The notes beneath the pieces are model-generated. The model had not been told where the DNA came from and searched no databases. It saw only the letters and a list, made by a program, of their open reading frames with translations. Positions 26,090 to 35,369 of a stretch of 64,000 nucleotides of DNA are shown here, one piece after another. The position numbers were made by a program, and so were the translations under genes. The DNA is from Thalassotalea hakodatensis (lineage in GTDB: Bacteria > Pseudomonadota > Gammaproteobacteria > Enterobacterales > Alteromonadaceae), in contig NZ_AP027365.1 in NCBI RefSeq assembly GCF_030295995.1, positions 868,001 to 932,000 on the forward strand, written 5' to 3'. The stretch's first letter is position 1; every line of letters begins with the position of its first letter.

Positions 26090-27202
26090 CTAAATGTTAT
26101 ATGCAATATGCTGATGAAACCTCACGGTTAACTCTTCTTTTTCTTGGGGAAGTTCTAACTCTGTTGCTAATAATCGCGTTGCTTGTTCTATTTGATTAAG
26201 AAATCGACCATAGCCATGATCACTACGGTTATCGCGGGTCGCAACAAAAATAAGTTGTATGTTGTCGGTTAGTTGATCGGCTTGCCACTTACTTATGATG
26301 CCACAAGGACTGTTTTCAGGGTTGTAGCCCAGCATTTGTAATTCACCAATCGTTGAAACCGTTTCGTGCTCGCTATATCTAACAATAGGTACTAGCCCAT
26401 TTGCGATCAGCGCACCGTTATTTAAATTAAATCTTTTTGCTACAAGCGAAAAAGTATCGGTTAAAAATGTATATAACGGATTATAGGGATCAATCGACTG
26501 AGGATCGATTTCAACCATATTAAGTAATCGATTATTGATTGCTAAGTTAATAACCGCATAAGTAATGTTAGAGCAATCATCAGGGATTTTAGTCCCTTGG
26601 TTAGCATAGCGTTGAACTATGGTACGCAATTTATGTGCTGTAACACCTGTACATCCCTTATTGCGAGCGAATATGTCATAGGTGATGTGTTGGTGATCTC
26701 GAATTCGAATGTCTTTGGCAGGTAAGGCTATTTGCTGTTGATAACACAACAGAACTTTAAGCACCTTTTGGTGAAATTCAGCAGCATTTTGTCTGATTTC
26801 ATCGCCTTGAGCGAGAAACAAAAGCGTTATTTTTTTTGCGCGTACATTGGCATCAAAAAATGTATTCTGTAATTCATGAATGTTTGGATCATAATAGAAA
26901 AGAATTTGCTGACCTGTTTGCCATTGATGTACTTCTTGGCTGTAACGTACACGTACTAATTTATCATTAGCAACAAATACACAATTTTTAATGGCAAAGT
27001 CATTACAAAGGGTAAACAATAACTGAGACATGCTTTGATAAAACTGAAAATAGGCCTGTTGATTTGATTCGTTAAGTGTTGGGCTTATTTTATTCAGTAG
27101 CTCATTGCTGATTGGAAATTCTGCTAAAATATATTGGTTATCTCTCGCGTTAGCAGGAATAAAAGCTTTGTGTGATGCACTGCGTTTACGGACTATAGAC
27201 AT
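26090..27202 (-). CDS. DUF3083 family protein
   Basis: A soluble protein of 370 residues of a family (DUF3083) I associate with marine Alteromonadales. Features seen: a basic N-terminus (MSIVRKRSASHKAF), the stretch VVFVANDKLVRVRYS-like region in the first third, GCTGVTAHKLRTIVQRY, and the C-terminal VATRDNRSDHGYGRFLNQIEQATRLLATELELP. No membrane segment or known catalytic motif. It is transcribed alone; function unknown. Confidence 0.7.
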   Translation of the reverse strand: MSIVRKRSASHKAFIPANARDNQYILAEFPISNELLNKISPTLNESNQQAYFQFYQSMSQLLFTLCNDFAIKNCVFVANDKLVRVRYSQEVHQWQTGQQILFYYDPNIHELQNTFFDANVRAKKITLLFLAQGDEIRQNAAEFHQKVLKVLLCYQQQIALPAKDIRIRDHQHITYDIFARNKGCTGVTAHKLRTIVQRYANQGTKIPDDCSNITYAVINLAINNRLLNMVEIDPQSIDPYNPLYTFLTDTFSLVAKRFNLNNGALIANGLVPIVRYSEHETVSTIGELQMLGYNPENSPCGIISKWQADQLTDNIQLIFVATRDNRSDHGYGRFLNQIEQATRLLATELELPQEKEELTVRFHQHIAYNI

Positions 27203-27496
27203 TGAAGTTCCCTGTCTGTTGGTTAATGTGATAATTCGCGGCGATTATAAGTGGTGGATATGACAAATTTATGTCACTAAAGACGAGCTTTTAGTGAACA
27301 ATGATGAAACTTTTATGACGCTATTCAAACTGAGACACCCTGTAACTATGGATGATTTCCTACAGTGTTGATTTTTCTCTAAAGATTTTAAACTTGATAC
27401 TTACTCTGTTTATGACAAAAAAATGAAAGCAAGACGCACATAAATAGCTGAAGCGTGTATGATACTTTTCATGTTTACATGACAAGATGGTAAATA

Positions 27497-27718
27497 ATGC
27501 AACTTGATCAACAAGCGATGATTGCGGCAATTAATCAAACCATGCCATTTGGTAAATATGCAGGCCGCAAGCTGTTACAATTACCAGAACCTTATCTGGT
27601 TTGGTTTCATGGAAAAGGTTTTCCTGAAGGGAAATTAGGCGAGCAATTAGCGTTAGTTTATGAAATTAAATTGAATGGATTAGAAGGAATGTTAACACCG
27701 TTATTGAAAGGGGAATGA
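27497..27718 (+). CDS. DUF3820 family protein
   Basis: A 73-residue protein with the family pattern MPFGKYAGRKLLQLPEPYLVWFHGKGFPEGKLGEQLALVYEIKLNGL. DUF3820 proteins are small, sometimes described as putative quorum-regulated factors, and resemble a domain found next to exonucleases; their function is not established. The preceding 293 bp to the DUF3083 gene hold both promoters but no other gene. The ribosome binding site (AGATGGTAA) is weak. Confidence 0.85.
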   Translation: MQLDQQAMIAAINQTMPFGKYAGRKLLQLPEPYLVWFHGKGFPEGKLGEQLALVYEIKLNGLEGMLTPLLKGE

Positions 27719-27999
27719 GCAGTTATTTTTAAATGAAGTTTTTATATAAATTTTTTTTTAATTTCTTAACGATCTAACAGAAAATAAATAACAGAATGAA
27801 TTTCAGGTGGTTATCTTTTGACCTAAAAATTGGCATGAAAATTATTCAGTTTCGCACGATTTAATGACGATTTAATGGCATTTCTATACTTGCAATAAAA
27901 AGGTAAATATTCTTAAATGAAGTGGTTGATTGATATTTATTATCAATTAGAGAAGTTCTATAAAATCATAAATTTCAAATGTTTATGGAGATTCATTTC

Positions 28000-28173
28000 A
28001 TGAGAAGACAAAAAAGAGATCGTTTAGATAGAGCATATTCTAATGGTTACCAAGCTGGCGTTTCTGGTAAAAATAGAGAAAATTGTCCTTATCAGAATAC
28101 TAATGCAAAGTCTGAATGGTTAGGTGGTTGGCGTGAAGCAATGTCAGATAAAAATGCGGGGTTATTTAGGTAG
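28000..28173 (+). CDS. rmf: ribosome modulation factor
   Basis: A 57-residue protein that dimerises 70S ribosomes into inactive 100S particles in stationary phase. The sequence MRRQKRDRLDRAYSNGYQAG, CPYQNTNAKSEWLGGWREAMSD closely parallels E. coli RMF (55 residues). A frame starting at 27979 adds seven residues, but GGAG 10 bp upstream of the ATG at 28000 and family length fix the start there. The preceding 280 bp are very AT-rich without a gene. Confidence 0.95.
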   Translation: MRRQKRDRLDRAYSNGYQAGVSGKNRENCPYQNTNAKSEWLGGWREAMSDKNAGLFR

Positions 28174-28198
28174 CGCGATTCGTAAGAACACACAAAAG

Positions 28199-28221
28199 AA
28201 GCCCTTGTTTAAGGGCTTTTT
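28199..28221. terminator. terminator shared by rmf and moeB
   Basis: AAGCCCTT and AAGGGCTT form an 8-bp stem with a GTTT loop followed by a T-run; convergent genes on both sides. Confidence 0.8.
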
Positions 28222-28222
28222 G

Positions 28223-28972
28223 CTATGCACTACCACACACAGGACAATTGATTTGCTTTTTCACATAAATATGCTGCCAATGTTGATGTAAACCATCATA
28301 CAAGGCTAATCTATTATTTGAATGTTCAATGCCAACAAGTAATTTTATTGCATCAATGGCTTGAGTTCCCGCAATTACCGCAAGTACGGGGCCTATAACA
28401 CCTACGGTTTGACAATTATTTTCTGGAGCATGTTCACTTTTGGGAAAAACACATTGATAACAAGCGGCATCTTTTATATTAGGAACGATGGTTAATTGTT
28501 GACCATCAAAGCCCGTGGCAGCTCCGACAATAAAAGGTTTATTATATTCAACACAGGTTTTGTTCATTAAATATCGTGTCGCAATGTTATCGCAACAATC
28601 AACGACCAAATCAGCTTGTTGTACATAATACTGCGCTAATTCATCATCTAGCATTTCGTCAATGACTTCTATTTCTACATCGGGGTTATTTAACACTAGC
28701 TTTTCGCCAGCGGTATCAGCTTTATTGTGATCAATATCTTGCTGATTGAATAATATTTGTCGCTGTAGATTAGTTATGTCAACAGAGTCTCCATCTGCAA
28801 TAATCAGTTTTCCTATACCAGCAGCAGCTAAATACATCGCTACGGGGTTGCCTAATCCACCCATACCAACAATTAACACAGTGGCATTTCGAAGCGCCAA
28901 CTGTCCGGACTCGCCAATTTTATTTACCATAATTTGACGACTATAACGTAGTTTCTCTGATGTAGTTAACAT
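28223..28972 (-). CDS. moeB: molybdopterin-synthase adenylyltransferase
   Basis: An E1-like enzyme that adenylates the C-terminal Gly of MoaD so sulfur can be added; about 249 residues. LRYSRQIMVNKIGESGQLAL leads into the nucleotide loop VLIVGMGGLGNPVAMYLAAAGIG and the zinc pairs CYQC and CPVC (C-terminal). The frame opens further upstream at 29041 inside moaE, but the ATG at 28972 with CTGGAA upstream and 20 bp after the moaE stop matches other MoeB starts. It is the last gene of the Moco operon. Confidence 0.95.
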   Translation of the reverse strand: MLTTSEKLRYSRQIMVNKIGESGQLALRNATVLIVGMGGLGNPVAMYLAAAGIGKLIIADGDSVDITNLQRQILFNQQDIDHNKADTAGEKLVLNNPDVEIEVIDEMLDDELAQYYVQQADLVVDCCDNIATRYLMNKTCVEYNKPFIVGAATGFDGQQLTIVPNIKDAACYQCVFPKSEHAPENNCQTVGVIGPVLAVIAGTQAIDAIKLLVGIEHSNNRLALYDGLHQHWQHIYVKKQINCPVCGSA

Positions 28973-28992
28973 TGCATTTCCAGATGAGTTAT

Positions 28993-29454
28993 TTACCAGG
29001 TATTGGCTTTTTGTTGATCTGTTTCTTTTGCCGCTAACCAATTATTTTCACCGTCAGCGGTTAGTTCTTTTTTCCAAAAGGTGGCTTTGACTTTAAGGTG
29101 ATCCATGATGAATTCACACGCGGCAAACGCATCTTGCCTATGTTTGCTTGAAACACCAACGAAAACAATTTGCTCGCCAACCGCTAACTGGCCAATACGG
29201 TGAATGACATTTACACGACCAATAGACCAGCGTACTCGAGCCGTTGTAATAATATCTGCAAGTTGTTTTTCTGTCATTCCTGGGTAATGTTCAAGATATA
29301 AACCGATGACTTGTTTCTTTAAATTATTATTGCGCACTTTTCCACAAAAGGTGGCAACAGCTCCGTCTTCGTCGTTATTGAGGTGCAACTTGTTGTATTC
29401 ATCAGCTAGGTTAAAATCAGTTGATTGAATACTTATTGTGGAGTTATCTGACAT
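28993..29454 (-). CDS. moaE: molybdopterin synthase catalytic subunit
   Basis: The large subunit that inserts two sulfurs from MoaD thiocarboxylate into precursor Z; 153 residues. GAVATFCGKVRNNN, LYLEHYPGMTEKQL, VIHRIGQLAVGEQIVFVGVSSKHRQDAF and the catalytic Lys region KVKATFWKKEL are canonical. The upstream frame includes 16 residues that overlap moaD, so the ATG at 29454, one base past the moaD stop, is chosen. Confidence 0.96.
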   Translation of the reverse strand: MSDNSTISIQSTDFNLADEYNKLHLNNDEDGAVATFCGKVRNNNLKKQVIGLYLEHYPGMTEKQLADIITTARVRWSIGRVNVIHRIGQLAVGEQIVFVGVSSKHRQDAFAACEFIMDHLKVKATFWKKELTADGENNWLAAKETDQQKANTW

Positions 29455-29455
29455 G

Positions 29456-29701
29456 CTAACCTCCCGTAACGGGCGGAAAGAAAGCAACTTCATCGCCATC
29501 ATTAATAATGTGTTGAGGATCTGCCATTTGTTGGTTTACTGCACATAATACATTGGTCGAAAGGGCTTGTTGCCAATCAGTAGACTGGCTGCATAAGTGT
29601 GAAAGTAATGCTGAAACAGTATTGATGTTATCAGCGCTAACTTCAAGTTCGTGACAAGATAATTGCTCGCGTAAAGTAGCAAAAAATAAAACTTTGATCA
29701 T
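29456..29701 (-). CDS. moaD: molybdopterin synthase sulfur carrier subunit
   Basis: An 81-residue ubiquitin-like protein ending in GG (PPVTGG), which is adenylated by MoeB and carries sulfur as a thiocarboxylate to Moa[14 protein letters not shown] at the N-terminus and [14 protein letters not shown] at the C-terminus are family signatures. It overlaps the end of moaC by four bases (ATGA), indicating translational coupling. Confidence 0.97.
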   Translation of the reverse strand: MIKVLFFATLREQLSCHELEVSADNINTVSALLSHLCSQSTDWQQALSTNVLCAVNQQMADPQHIINDGDEVAFFPPVTGG

Positions 29702-30204
29702 AAGCTATCCTTGGAATGCGTTTGCCAATGCCCTGACTTTCCACCTGTTTTACTTAATACTTTTATACCAAAAATTTCCATGGCTGGATCAGCGGCTTTA
29801 CACATATCAAACAACGTTAAGCAGGCAACTGATACTGCCGTTAATGCTTCCATTTCAACGCCTGTTTGTCCTGAAAGTTTGCAAAGACTTTCAACACGTA
29901 TACAAGCGTTAACTTCATCAAGGGTAAAATCCACTTGAACTTTTGTTAACATTAAAGGGTGACATAATGGGATCAAATCACTGCACTTTTTTGCTGCCTG
30001 AATACCGGCAATACGCGCAACCGATAACACATCACCTTTTTTATTATCACCTTGGGTGATTAATGTGAGTGTTTCGCTGGTCATTTTGATAAAACCTTCA
30101 GCTATAGCAACTCGTGCAGTGGTTGCTTTATCGGTAACATCAACCATGTTGGCGTCACCTTGCTGATTGATATGGCTTAAAATATTGGCTGGTGAATTAT
30201 TCAT
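29698..30204 (-). CDS. moaC: cyclic pyranopterin monophosphate synthase
   Basis: Converts the MoaA product 3',8-cH2GTP to cyclic pyranopterin monophosphate; 168 residues. [18 protein letters not shown], the catalytic region [20 protein letters not shown] and [23 protein letters not shown] are canonical. The first 19 residues ([19 protein letters not shown]) precede the usual MVDV; either start is possible, but it overlaps moaB by eight bases from the longer start. Position in the operon mirrors pathway order. Confidence 0.96.
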   Translation of the reverse strand: MNNSPANILSHINQQGDANMVDVTDKATTARVAIAEGFIKMTSETLTLITQGDNKKGDVLSVARIAGIQAAKKCSDLIPLCHPLMLTKVQVDFTLDEVNACIRVESLCKLSGQTGVEMEALTAVSVACLTLFDMCKAADPAMEIFGIKVLSKTGGKSGHWQTHSKDSL

Positions 30205-30754
30205 TTTTGTCTCTTGTTGTACATGCTTGTGTTGATAAATTTAAATGCGGCACGAAATTACAAGGTTTATGCTGTGAATTGAGCTGTTCAGCAATTAACT
30301 TATCCCATGCTGTTTTACATGCATTAGTAGAGCCCGGTACACATAAAATAACGGTATGATTAGCAATCCCTCCTAATGCACGAGACTGTATAGTTGAGGT
30401 GCCAATTTCATCAAACGAAATAGCACGGAAAATTTCACCAAAGCCTTCAATATTTTTATCAAATAATGGCAGTAATGCTTCTGGAGTATTGTCTCTATCG
30501 GTGAACCCTGTACCACCGGTACTAATAACAACATTGATATTATCATCAGCAATCCATTTCGATACGATAGCTCTTAATTGATAAACATCATCTTTTACAA
30601 TGGCTTTTTCAACAACTTGATGACCTGCATTGTCAGCACGTTCTACAAGGGCTTTACCAGAAGAATCCGTTGATTCATCTCGTGTGTCTGATACGGTTAA
30701 TACGGCGATTTTTAGTGAAGTAAAGATGTTTGTTGCATGATCAGAATTTGACAT
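30197..30754 (-). CDS. moaB: MoaB/MogA-like molybdenum cofactor protein
   Basis: A 185-residue protein of the MoaB/Mog fold, usually linked to adenylation of molybdopterin; E. coli MoaB itself is not essential. [25 protein letters not shown] and [20 protein letters not shown] followed by [30 protein letters not shown] are characteristic. It overlaps mobA by 14 bases and moaC by 8, so it is embedded in the operon. Confidence 0.93.
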   Translation of the reverse strand: MSNSDHATNIFTSLKIAVLTVSDTRDESTDSSGKALVERADNAGHQVVEKAIVKDDVYQLRAIVSKWIADDNINVVISTGGTGFTDRDNTPEALLPLFDKNIEGFGEIFRAISFDEIGTSTIQSRALGGIANHTVILCVPGSTNACKTAWDKLIAEQLNSQHKPCNFVPHLNLSTQACTTRDKNE

Positions 30755-31346
30755 TATAGCTCCTATTTTTCGCTAACTTTCCTTCCACTTGTTGCCAATC
30801 TTGCGGTGTATTTGCATTGAACAAAGCATGTGGATTTTTTATGGGTAGTTCGCGATGAGGTAAATGGTTCAACATCGAACGTACCGAGTATGTATTCGTT
30901 TTATTTTTAGGGATTAAAGATGTTTGCGTGGCAATATTTTTAGTGAAAAAACGCTGACAAAAGTGATTGTTAGGTAGGTACAGCGGTAAATAATGCTGCT
31001 GATAAAAACATGCTTTATTTGAGAGCTGTCCTGCACTTTTTAGGTGTTGCAAAGTCGTAAGATCTATAAAAGGTAAATCTACCGGAATTATTAATAATGC
31101 GTGGGGCTGATATTTTACTAATGCGGTATAAATGCCACCCAGGGGACCAATACATTCAAGTTTGTCTTGTTCGCCGTGAACATTACCACTTATGATAGTT
31201 TGGTCAACGCCTGCTTTGTTGAGTAACGTTACTGAACGATCGAGTAAACGTTCCCCATTCACTGAAAGTAGTGCTTTATCTTTGCCCATTCGAGAAGATT
31301 TACCACCAGCTAATACAACGCCTAAACAATGTCGAGGTTTTCGCAT
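30741..31346 (-). CDS. mobA: molybdenum cofactor guanylyltransferase
   Basis: Adds GMP to molybdopterin to make the bis-MGD cofactor of DMSO-reductase-type enzymes; 201 residues. The GTP-binding loop GVVLAGGKSSRMGKDKALL at residues 9-27 is diagnostic, and LLIIPVDLPFIDLTTL matches the metal-binding part. Placement inside the moa operon, three bases after moaA, suggests the host makes MGD-dependent oxidoreductases such as nitrate or TMAO reductases. Confidence 0.94.
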   Translation of the reverse strand: MRKPRHCLGVVLAGGKSSRMGKDKALLSVNGERLLDRSVTLLNKAGVDQTIISGNVHGEQDKLECIGPLGGIYTALVKYQPHALLIIPVDLPFIDLTTLQHLKSAGQLSNKACFYQQHYLPLYLPNNHFCQRFFTKNIATQTSLIPKNKTNTYSVRSMLNHLPHRELPIKNPHALFNANTPQDWQQVEGKLAKNRSYNVKF

Positions 31347-31349
31347 GCT

Positions 31350-32321
31350 TTATCCTCCTAACATCGCAAGATTTTTAGTTGCACCAGTTAACTGCTGTTG
31401 TAAAAAGTGTGTCGCTTTTTTATCTGTTAGCAAATGTGATATGGCGTTTATTAACGGTGCTTGATCATCTGATTGTAGATGCTCTCGTAATGATAAACCT
31501 TGATCGGCGAATAAGCATAAGTGTAATTTTCCTAACGCACTAATGCGAAGGCGATTGCAAGAAGCACAGAAGTCTTTGCTATAAGGCATGATCAAACCAA
31601 TTTTGCCTCGATAGTCAGGGTGATAAAATTCTTGTGCAGGGCCTGATGATTTTTCTTTAATAACCGGTTGCCAACCAGCCAGTATCAGTTGCTGTTTTAT
31701 GCGCGAACCTTGTACGTGTTGTTCAGTAAAGAATGTGTGGTTATCACCCGTTTGCATCAATTCGATAAAGCGAAGTGTGACAGGTGTTTCTTTGATAAAG
31801 TTTAAAAAGGTATCGATATCTGCGCCGTTGTATTGTCGCATTAATACTGTATTTACCTTCACTTGGGTAAGTCCAAGAGTTAACGCTTTATCGATACCTG
31901 ACAGTATTTCTTGTAGCTTATCGTGACCAGTAATTGATTGGAAAAGTCGAGGATCTAAACTGTCAATACTGACATTTAAGGCGTCTAATCCAGCGTCGAT
32001 CCAATCTTGAATTTGACTGTTTAATTTATAGCCGTTGGTGGTGATGGCAAGTTTTTTAATACCAGGGGTAGATTTACAACTTTCCAGAATTTGAGGTAAA
32101 TCTTTGCGTAATGAGGGCTCACCGCCGGTAATACGAATTTTTTCTGTACCTAATGAAGCAAAAGCCGTTGCTAAACGTTGAATTTCAGCTAACGATAGAA
32201 AGTCACGATCGTGATCACATTGATAACCATCAGGCAAACAATAATCGCAACGAAAGTTGCATACATCAGTAATAGAGAGCCTTAGGTAATAAAACCTACG
32301 GCCGTAGTTGTCAGTTAACAT
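31350..32321 (-). CDS. moaA: GTP 3',8-cyclase (radical SAM)
   Basis: First step of molybdenum cofactor synthesis: rearranges GTP to 3',8-cH2GTP; 323 residues. The radical-SAM cluster CNFRCDYC (C21, C25, C28), the GGEP motif (ITGGEPSLRKDL), the C-terminal cluster CASCNRLRISALGKLHLC, and a terminal GG (LAMLGG) needed for activity are all present. It is the first gene of the leftward operon and has a structured leader upstream. Confidence 0.98.
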   Translation of the reverse strand: MLTDNYGRRFYYLRLSITDVCNFRCDYCLPDGYQCDHDRDFLSLAEIQRLATAFASLGTEKIRITGGEPSLRKDLPQILESCKSTPGIKKLAITTNGYKLNSQIQDWIDAGLDALNVSIDSLDPRLFQSITGHDKLQEILSGIDKALTLGLTQVKVNTVLMRQYNGADIDTFLNFIKETPVTLRFIELMQTGDNHTFFTEQHVQGSRIKQQLILAGWQPVIKEKSSGPAQEFYHPDYRGKIGLIMPYSKDFCASCNRLRISALGKLHLCLFADQGLSLREHLQSDDQAPLINAISHLLTDKKATHFLQQQLTGATKNLAMLGG

Positions 32322-32333
32322 TTCACCTTTCCA

Positions 32334-32402
32334 AATGTCGGGAGGCTAATAAGTTTCCCTATTAACCCTGGCGATTAAAGAATAATCACGGCTAAGGCTG
32401 CA
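32334..32402 (-). promoter_or_regulatory. candidate molybdenum-cofactor riboswitch in the moaA leader
   Basis: The minus-strand leader of moaA contains an 8-bp hairpin (GGTTAATA and TATTAGCC, 32344-32367) with a GGGAAACT loop, flanked by CCTCCCGACA just before the ribosome binding site and by another A/U-rich helix upstream. Moco RNA (Rfam family MOCO_RNA_motif) commonly lies here in gammaproteobacteria and lowers moa expression when cofactor is plentiful. The location and structure are seen; the family assignment is not tested. Confidence 0.5.
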
Positions 32403-32597
32403 TATTTACATGAAATTTAGCAACGGAAGCTCGGCGAATTTACGTTTTATAGTAGTACATAATGCCCAACGATGATAATACTATTATTTCATAGGTTAAA
32501 ACTTGAGGTGTATCAAAGTATGACAAGATAAACCATAGCATCTTGTTTTTAATTAACTGATAATTGGTATCATTACGAAAAATAGAATCAGGAATAG

Positions 32598-33833
32598 ATG
32601 ATGAATGATTGTTGTTCTGCACCTGGTTTAATGCCGTTTGAGCAAGCATTAAATCAGATGTTAGCGGAAATAAAACCCTTAACAGCCAGTGAAGAAATAT
32701 CATTCGCACTGAGTGATAACCGTGTTCTAGCGAAAAATGTATATAGCCCTGTTAATGTTCCACCAATGAATAACTCGGCGATGGACGGATATGCTTTTAA
32801 ACAAGGCGCTGCTGATATTAACTCGTTAAATGTTATTGGTCGTTCCATGGCTGGTAAACCGTTTTTAGGAAAGTGTCAGCAAGGTGAGTGTGTTCGTATT
32901 ATGACGGGTGCAGCCATGCCAAAAGGCTGTGACACTGTGATTATGCAAGAGCAATGTCAGCAAGATGGCAACGTTATTCATCTACAAAAGCGCGTGACTC
33001 AGTTTTCTAATGTACGAAATCTTGGAGAAGATATAAGACAAGGAGCACTCGTTTTTGAACAAGGCAGACGATTAACGTCAATAGATGTGGGGGTGCTCGC
33101 ATCTCTTGGTATTGCAGAAGTAACGGTTTATAAGCCTATTAAAGTCGCATTGTTTTCAACCGGAGATGAGTTGAAAAATCCCGGAGAACCGTTATCTATT
33201 GGTGAAATATATGAAAGTAATAGCCATTGTTTACAGGCAATGTTAACTAAGTTTGGTGTTGATGTAATACCGATGGGCATTATTCCTGATAACGAAGAAC
33301 AGATTACACAGGCATTAATAACTGCTAACGAACAAGCTGATGTGGTGATCACCTCGGGTGGCGTTTCAGTAGGCGATGCCGATTATATTAAAGCTGTTTT
33401 AGAAAAGTTAGGTCGTATAAATTTTTGGAAGGTTGCTATCAAACCCGGTAAACCATTTGCGTTTGGTCACTTACCGAATAGTTACTTCTTTGGTTTGCCT
33501 GGAAACCCAGTATCGGCGTTAGTGACTGCGCATCAACTGGTTTTACCTGCGCTAACTAAATTACAAAATATGAAACAGCAAAATTCAATTAGGCTGAGTG
33601 CAAGCACTACAACAGGCTTGAAAAAAGCGCCAGGTCGCATGGATTTACAACGCGGCGTGATACAAATCAATACCCAAGGTCAGTTAACTGTAACGTCAAC
33701 AGGTAGCCAAGGTTCAGGAATGCTTACGAGCATGGCAAAGGCAAATTGTTATATTGTGTTATCGCAAGAGCAGGGCAATGTTCAAGCTGATGAGCAAGTT
33801 ACTGTGCTACCTTTTGATCAATATTTACAATAA
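32598..33833 (+). CDS. moeA: molybdopterin molybdenumtransferase
   Basis: Inserts molybdenum into adenylated molybdopterin; 411 residues. MDGYAFK, RIMTGAAMPKGCDTVIMQEQ, ALFSTGDELKNPGEPLSIGEIYESNSH and VVITSGGVSVGDADYIK are the family motifs. It is divergent from moaA across a 276-bp region that also carries the moaA leader, so both halves of the pathway are probably switched together. The stop is 2 bp from the next gene. Confidence 0.97.
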   Translation: MMNDCCSAPGLMPFEQALNQMLAEIKPLTASEEISFALSDNRVLAKNVYSPVNVPPMNNSAMDGYAFKQGAADINSLNVIGRSMAGKPFLGKCQQGECVRIMTGAAMPKGCDTVIMQEQCQQDGNVIHLQKRVTQFSNVRNLGEDIRQGALVFEQGRRLTSIDVGVLASLGIAEVTVYKPIKVALFSTGDELKNPGEPLSIGEIYESNSHCLQAMLTKFGVDVIPMGIIPDNEEQITQALITANEQADVVITSGGVSVGDADYIKAVLEKLGRINFWKVAIKPGKPFAFGHLPNSYFFGLPGNPVSALVTAHQLVLPALTKLQNMKQQNSIRLSASTTTGLKKAPGRMDLQRGVIQINTQGQLTVTSTGSQGSGMLTSMAKANCYIVLSQEQGNVQADEQVTVLPFDQYLQ

Positions 33834-33835
33834 TC

Positions 33836-34528
33836 ATGCAACCGTTATTTTTATTACCCGGCACCATGTGCGACGAACGACTTTGGCAACCAACGCTGTC
33901 TGTGGCTGAAAACCATTTCATACCGCATTTTTTAACGTTACACGATGGTGATTCGATTGATGAGATCGTACAGCAAATAGCAACGCAGTTGCCAAAGGAG
34001 CCAGTTAACTTACTTGGTTTTTCTTTAGGTGGCTATTTAGCTTCAGCCTTTGCAATACGTTACCCTGAGAAAGTTTCGACGCTATTTATCGTTTCTAATA
34101 TTCCTTGCGCTTTACCCGTTGAAGAAGTGAAAGAAAGATCTCGAACGATTCATTGGATCAAAAAACATGGTTATCGTGGTATTCCTAAAAAACGCATTTT
34201 AAATTTAATGGCGAGCAATGCGCACGATAATACAGAAGTGATATCGTTAATTGCAGAGATGGATAAATCGCTTGGTGGTGAAGTGTTAATGGCGCAATTA
34301 CGCGCGACGACACAGCGAGTTAACTTATTTGAGCAGTTGCGTGCTTTACCTATCGCCAAACATTTTTGTGTTGGCCGAGAAGATACATTAGTGAATCTTG
34401 ATGACTTACAACGATTGGCGTCTACAGATGAAAAAATGGACTTAACGATATTTGAACATACAGGGCATATGTTGCCGTTAGAGCAGCCGAAAGCATTTAG
34501 CCGATGGTTAAATAACAACGTAAAATGA
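33836..34528 (+). CDS. alpha/beta hydrolase
   Basis: A soluble hydrolase of 230 residues. The nucleophile elbow is LLGFSLGGYLA (GxSxG), the acid is probably the Asp of VGREDTLVN, and the catalytic His lies in HTGHMLPLEQP. MCDERLWQPTL near the start also matches the BioH/MenH-like group. It sits 2 bp after moeA, so it is co-transcribed with it, but no role in molybdenum cofactor synthesis is known. The substrate is not predictable. Confidence 0.88.
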   Translation: MQPLFLLPGTMCDERLWQPTLSVAENHFIPHFLTLHDGDSIDEIVQQIATQLPKEPVNLLGFSLGGYLASAFAIRYPEKVSTLFIVSNIPCALPVEEVKERSRTIHWIKKHGYRGIPKKRILNLMASNAHDNTEVISLIAEMDKSLGGEVLMAQLRATTQRVNLFEQLRALPIAKHFCVGREDTLVNLDDLQRLASTDEKMDLTIFEHTGHMLPLEQPKAFSRWLNNNVK

Positions 34529-34536
34529 ATAATAAA

Positions 34537-34564
34537 AAGCCCTGTTAATGAGCTAACAGGGCTT
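34537..34564. terminator. strong terminator after the moeA-hydrolase unit
   Basis: AAGCCCTGTTA and TAACAGGGCTT pair over 11 bp with a 6-base loop; A-run on the left (serves the minus-strand DUF481 gene too). Confidence 0.8.
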
Positions 34565-34586
34565 GAGAAAAAGAATAACGGTTTAA

Positions 34587-35369
34587 TTAAAAACTATATA
34601 CTAACGTCATCGCTGTTTGTGTATTTGTGTTTTCTTTGTTTTCATCAACATCAGTATTATGCTCAACGATAAAGCTAAATTTTAATTGTAACGTTTCAAT
34701 CAGCTTTGTGGTAATTGATGACTCAGCTTTATATGTGCTGTTGGCACCATTTTTTGGTGCGTACTTTGCGACGACTAACTGTTTAAACTCAACATGTTCA
34801 TTGATTTTTCGTTTGTATAGCGCTTGCGCCTGAATAATGAATGCATCATGTGTTGTTTCACCATTTTCGTCTGGTTCTTTTAATACATCGCGTTTGTAAC
34901 CAGGACCAACATCAGCATCTAGCGTTGCTTTTTTAGTTTCAAACCAACGTCGACCCCAACCAGATGAAATAGAACTTTGATTATCGAAGCTGCTAAAACG
35001 ATTATCAGCATACGATGCATTACCATATACGTAGTTTTTACCGTTTGGTTCTATGGTATAGTTGGTTTGTCCAACAATCGTCCATTTTTGATCCGAGGTT
35101 TCAAATTCTTCAGTGATTGTGCCATCTTCTTTGACAACTTCTGTTTCAGTTTTTCGAACGAGTACGTCAAAGTTTAATGAACTACGCCATTGGTTTTTTT
35201 CAAAGCTGAAATCTAAGCCTGCTTTTAAATCGCCACTTTTAGTGTCGCCCGTTTTAAATAATGCGCCAAATTCAGCGGATGCCTTCATTGGTGATGTTTC
35301 TTTTTGCTCTTCTGCTTGTATCAAAAAAGGGGTAAGGCAAAGTGCAGCAGTTGCTAATTTAAGATTCAT
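34587..35369 (-). CDS. DUF481 outer-membrane protein
   Basis: A predicted outer-membrane beta-barrel of 260 residues. A signal peptide (MNLKLATAALCLTPFLIQA) is followed by alternating strands ending in a C-terminal Phe (TAMTLVYSF), the signature for BamA insertion. Family features include GDTKSGDLKAGLDFSFEKNQWRSSLNFDV and WGRRWFETKKATLDADVGPGYKRD. The function of DUF481 barrels is not established; some are salt-induced. It overlaps the mscS end by 11 bases, suggesting one osmotic-response unit. Confidence 0.9.
   Translation of the reverse strand: MNLKLATAALCLTPFLIQAEEQKETSPMKASAEFGALFKTGDTKSGDLKAGLDFSFEKNQWRSSLNFDVLVRKTETEVVKEDGTITEEFETSDQKWTIVGQTNYTIEPNGKNYVYGNASYADNRFSSFDNQSSISSGWGRRWFETKKATLDADVGPGYKRDVLKEPDENGETTHDAFIIQAQALYKRKINEHVEFKQLVVAKYAPKNGANSTYKAESSITTKLIETLQLKFSFIVEHNTDVDENKENTNTQTAMTLVYSF

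Noticed and set aside
29456-30204. Extra plus-strand frames (29694-29938) over moaC
   Set aside because: Antisense shadows of moaC and moaD, both of which are certain.
32440-32709. Minus-strand 89-codon frame over the moeA start
   Set aside because: It overlaps the start of the certain gene moeA and the moaA leader; no ribosome binding site or family resemblance.
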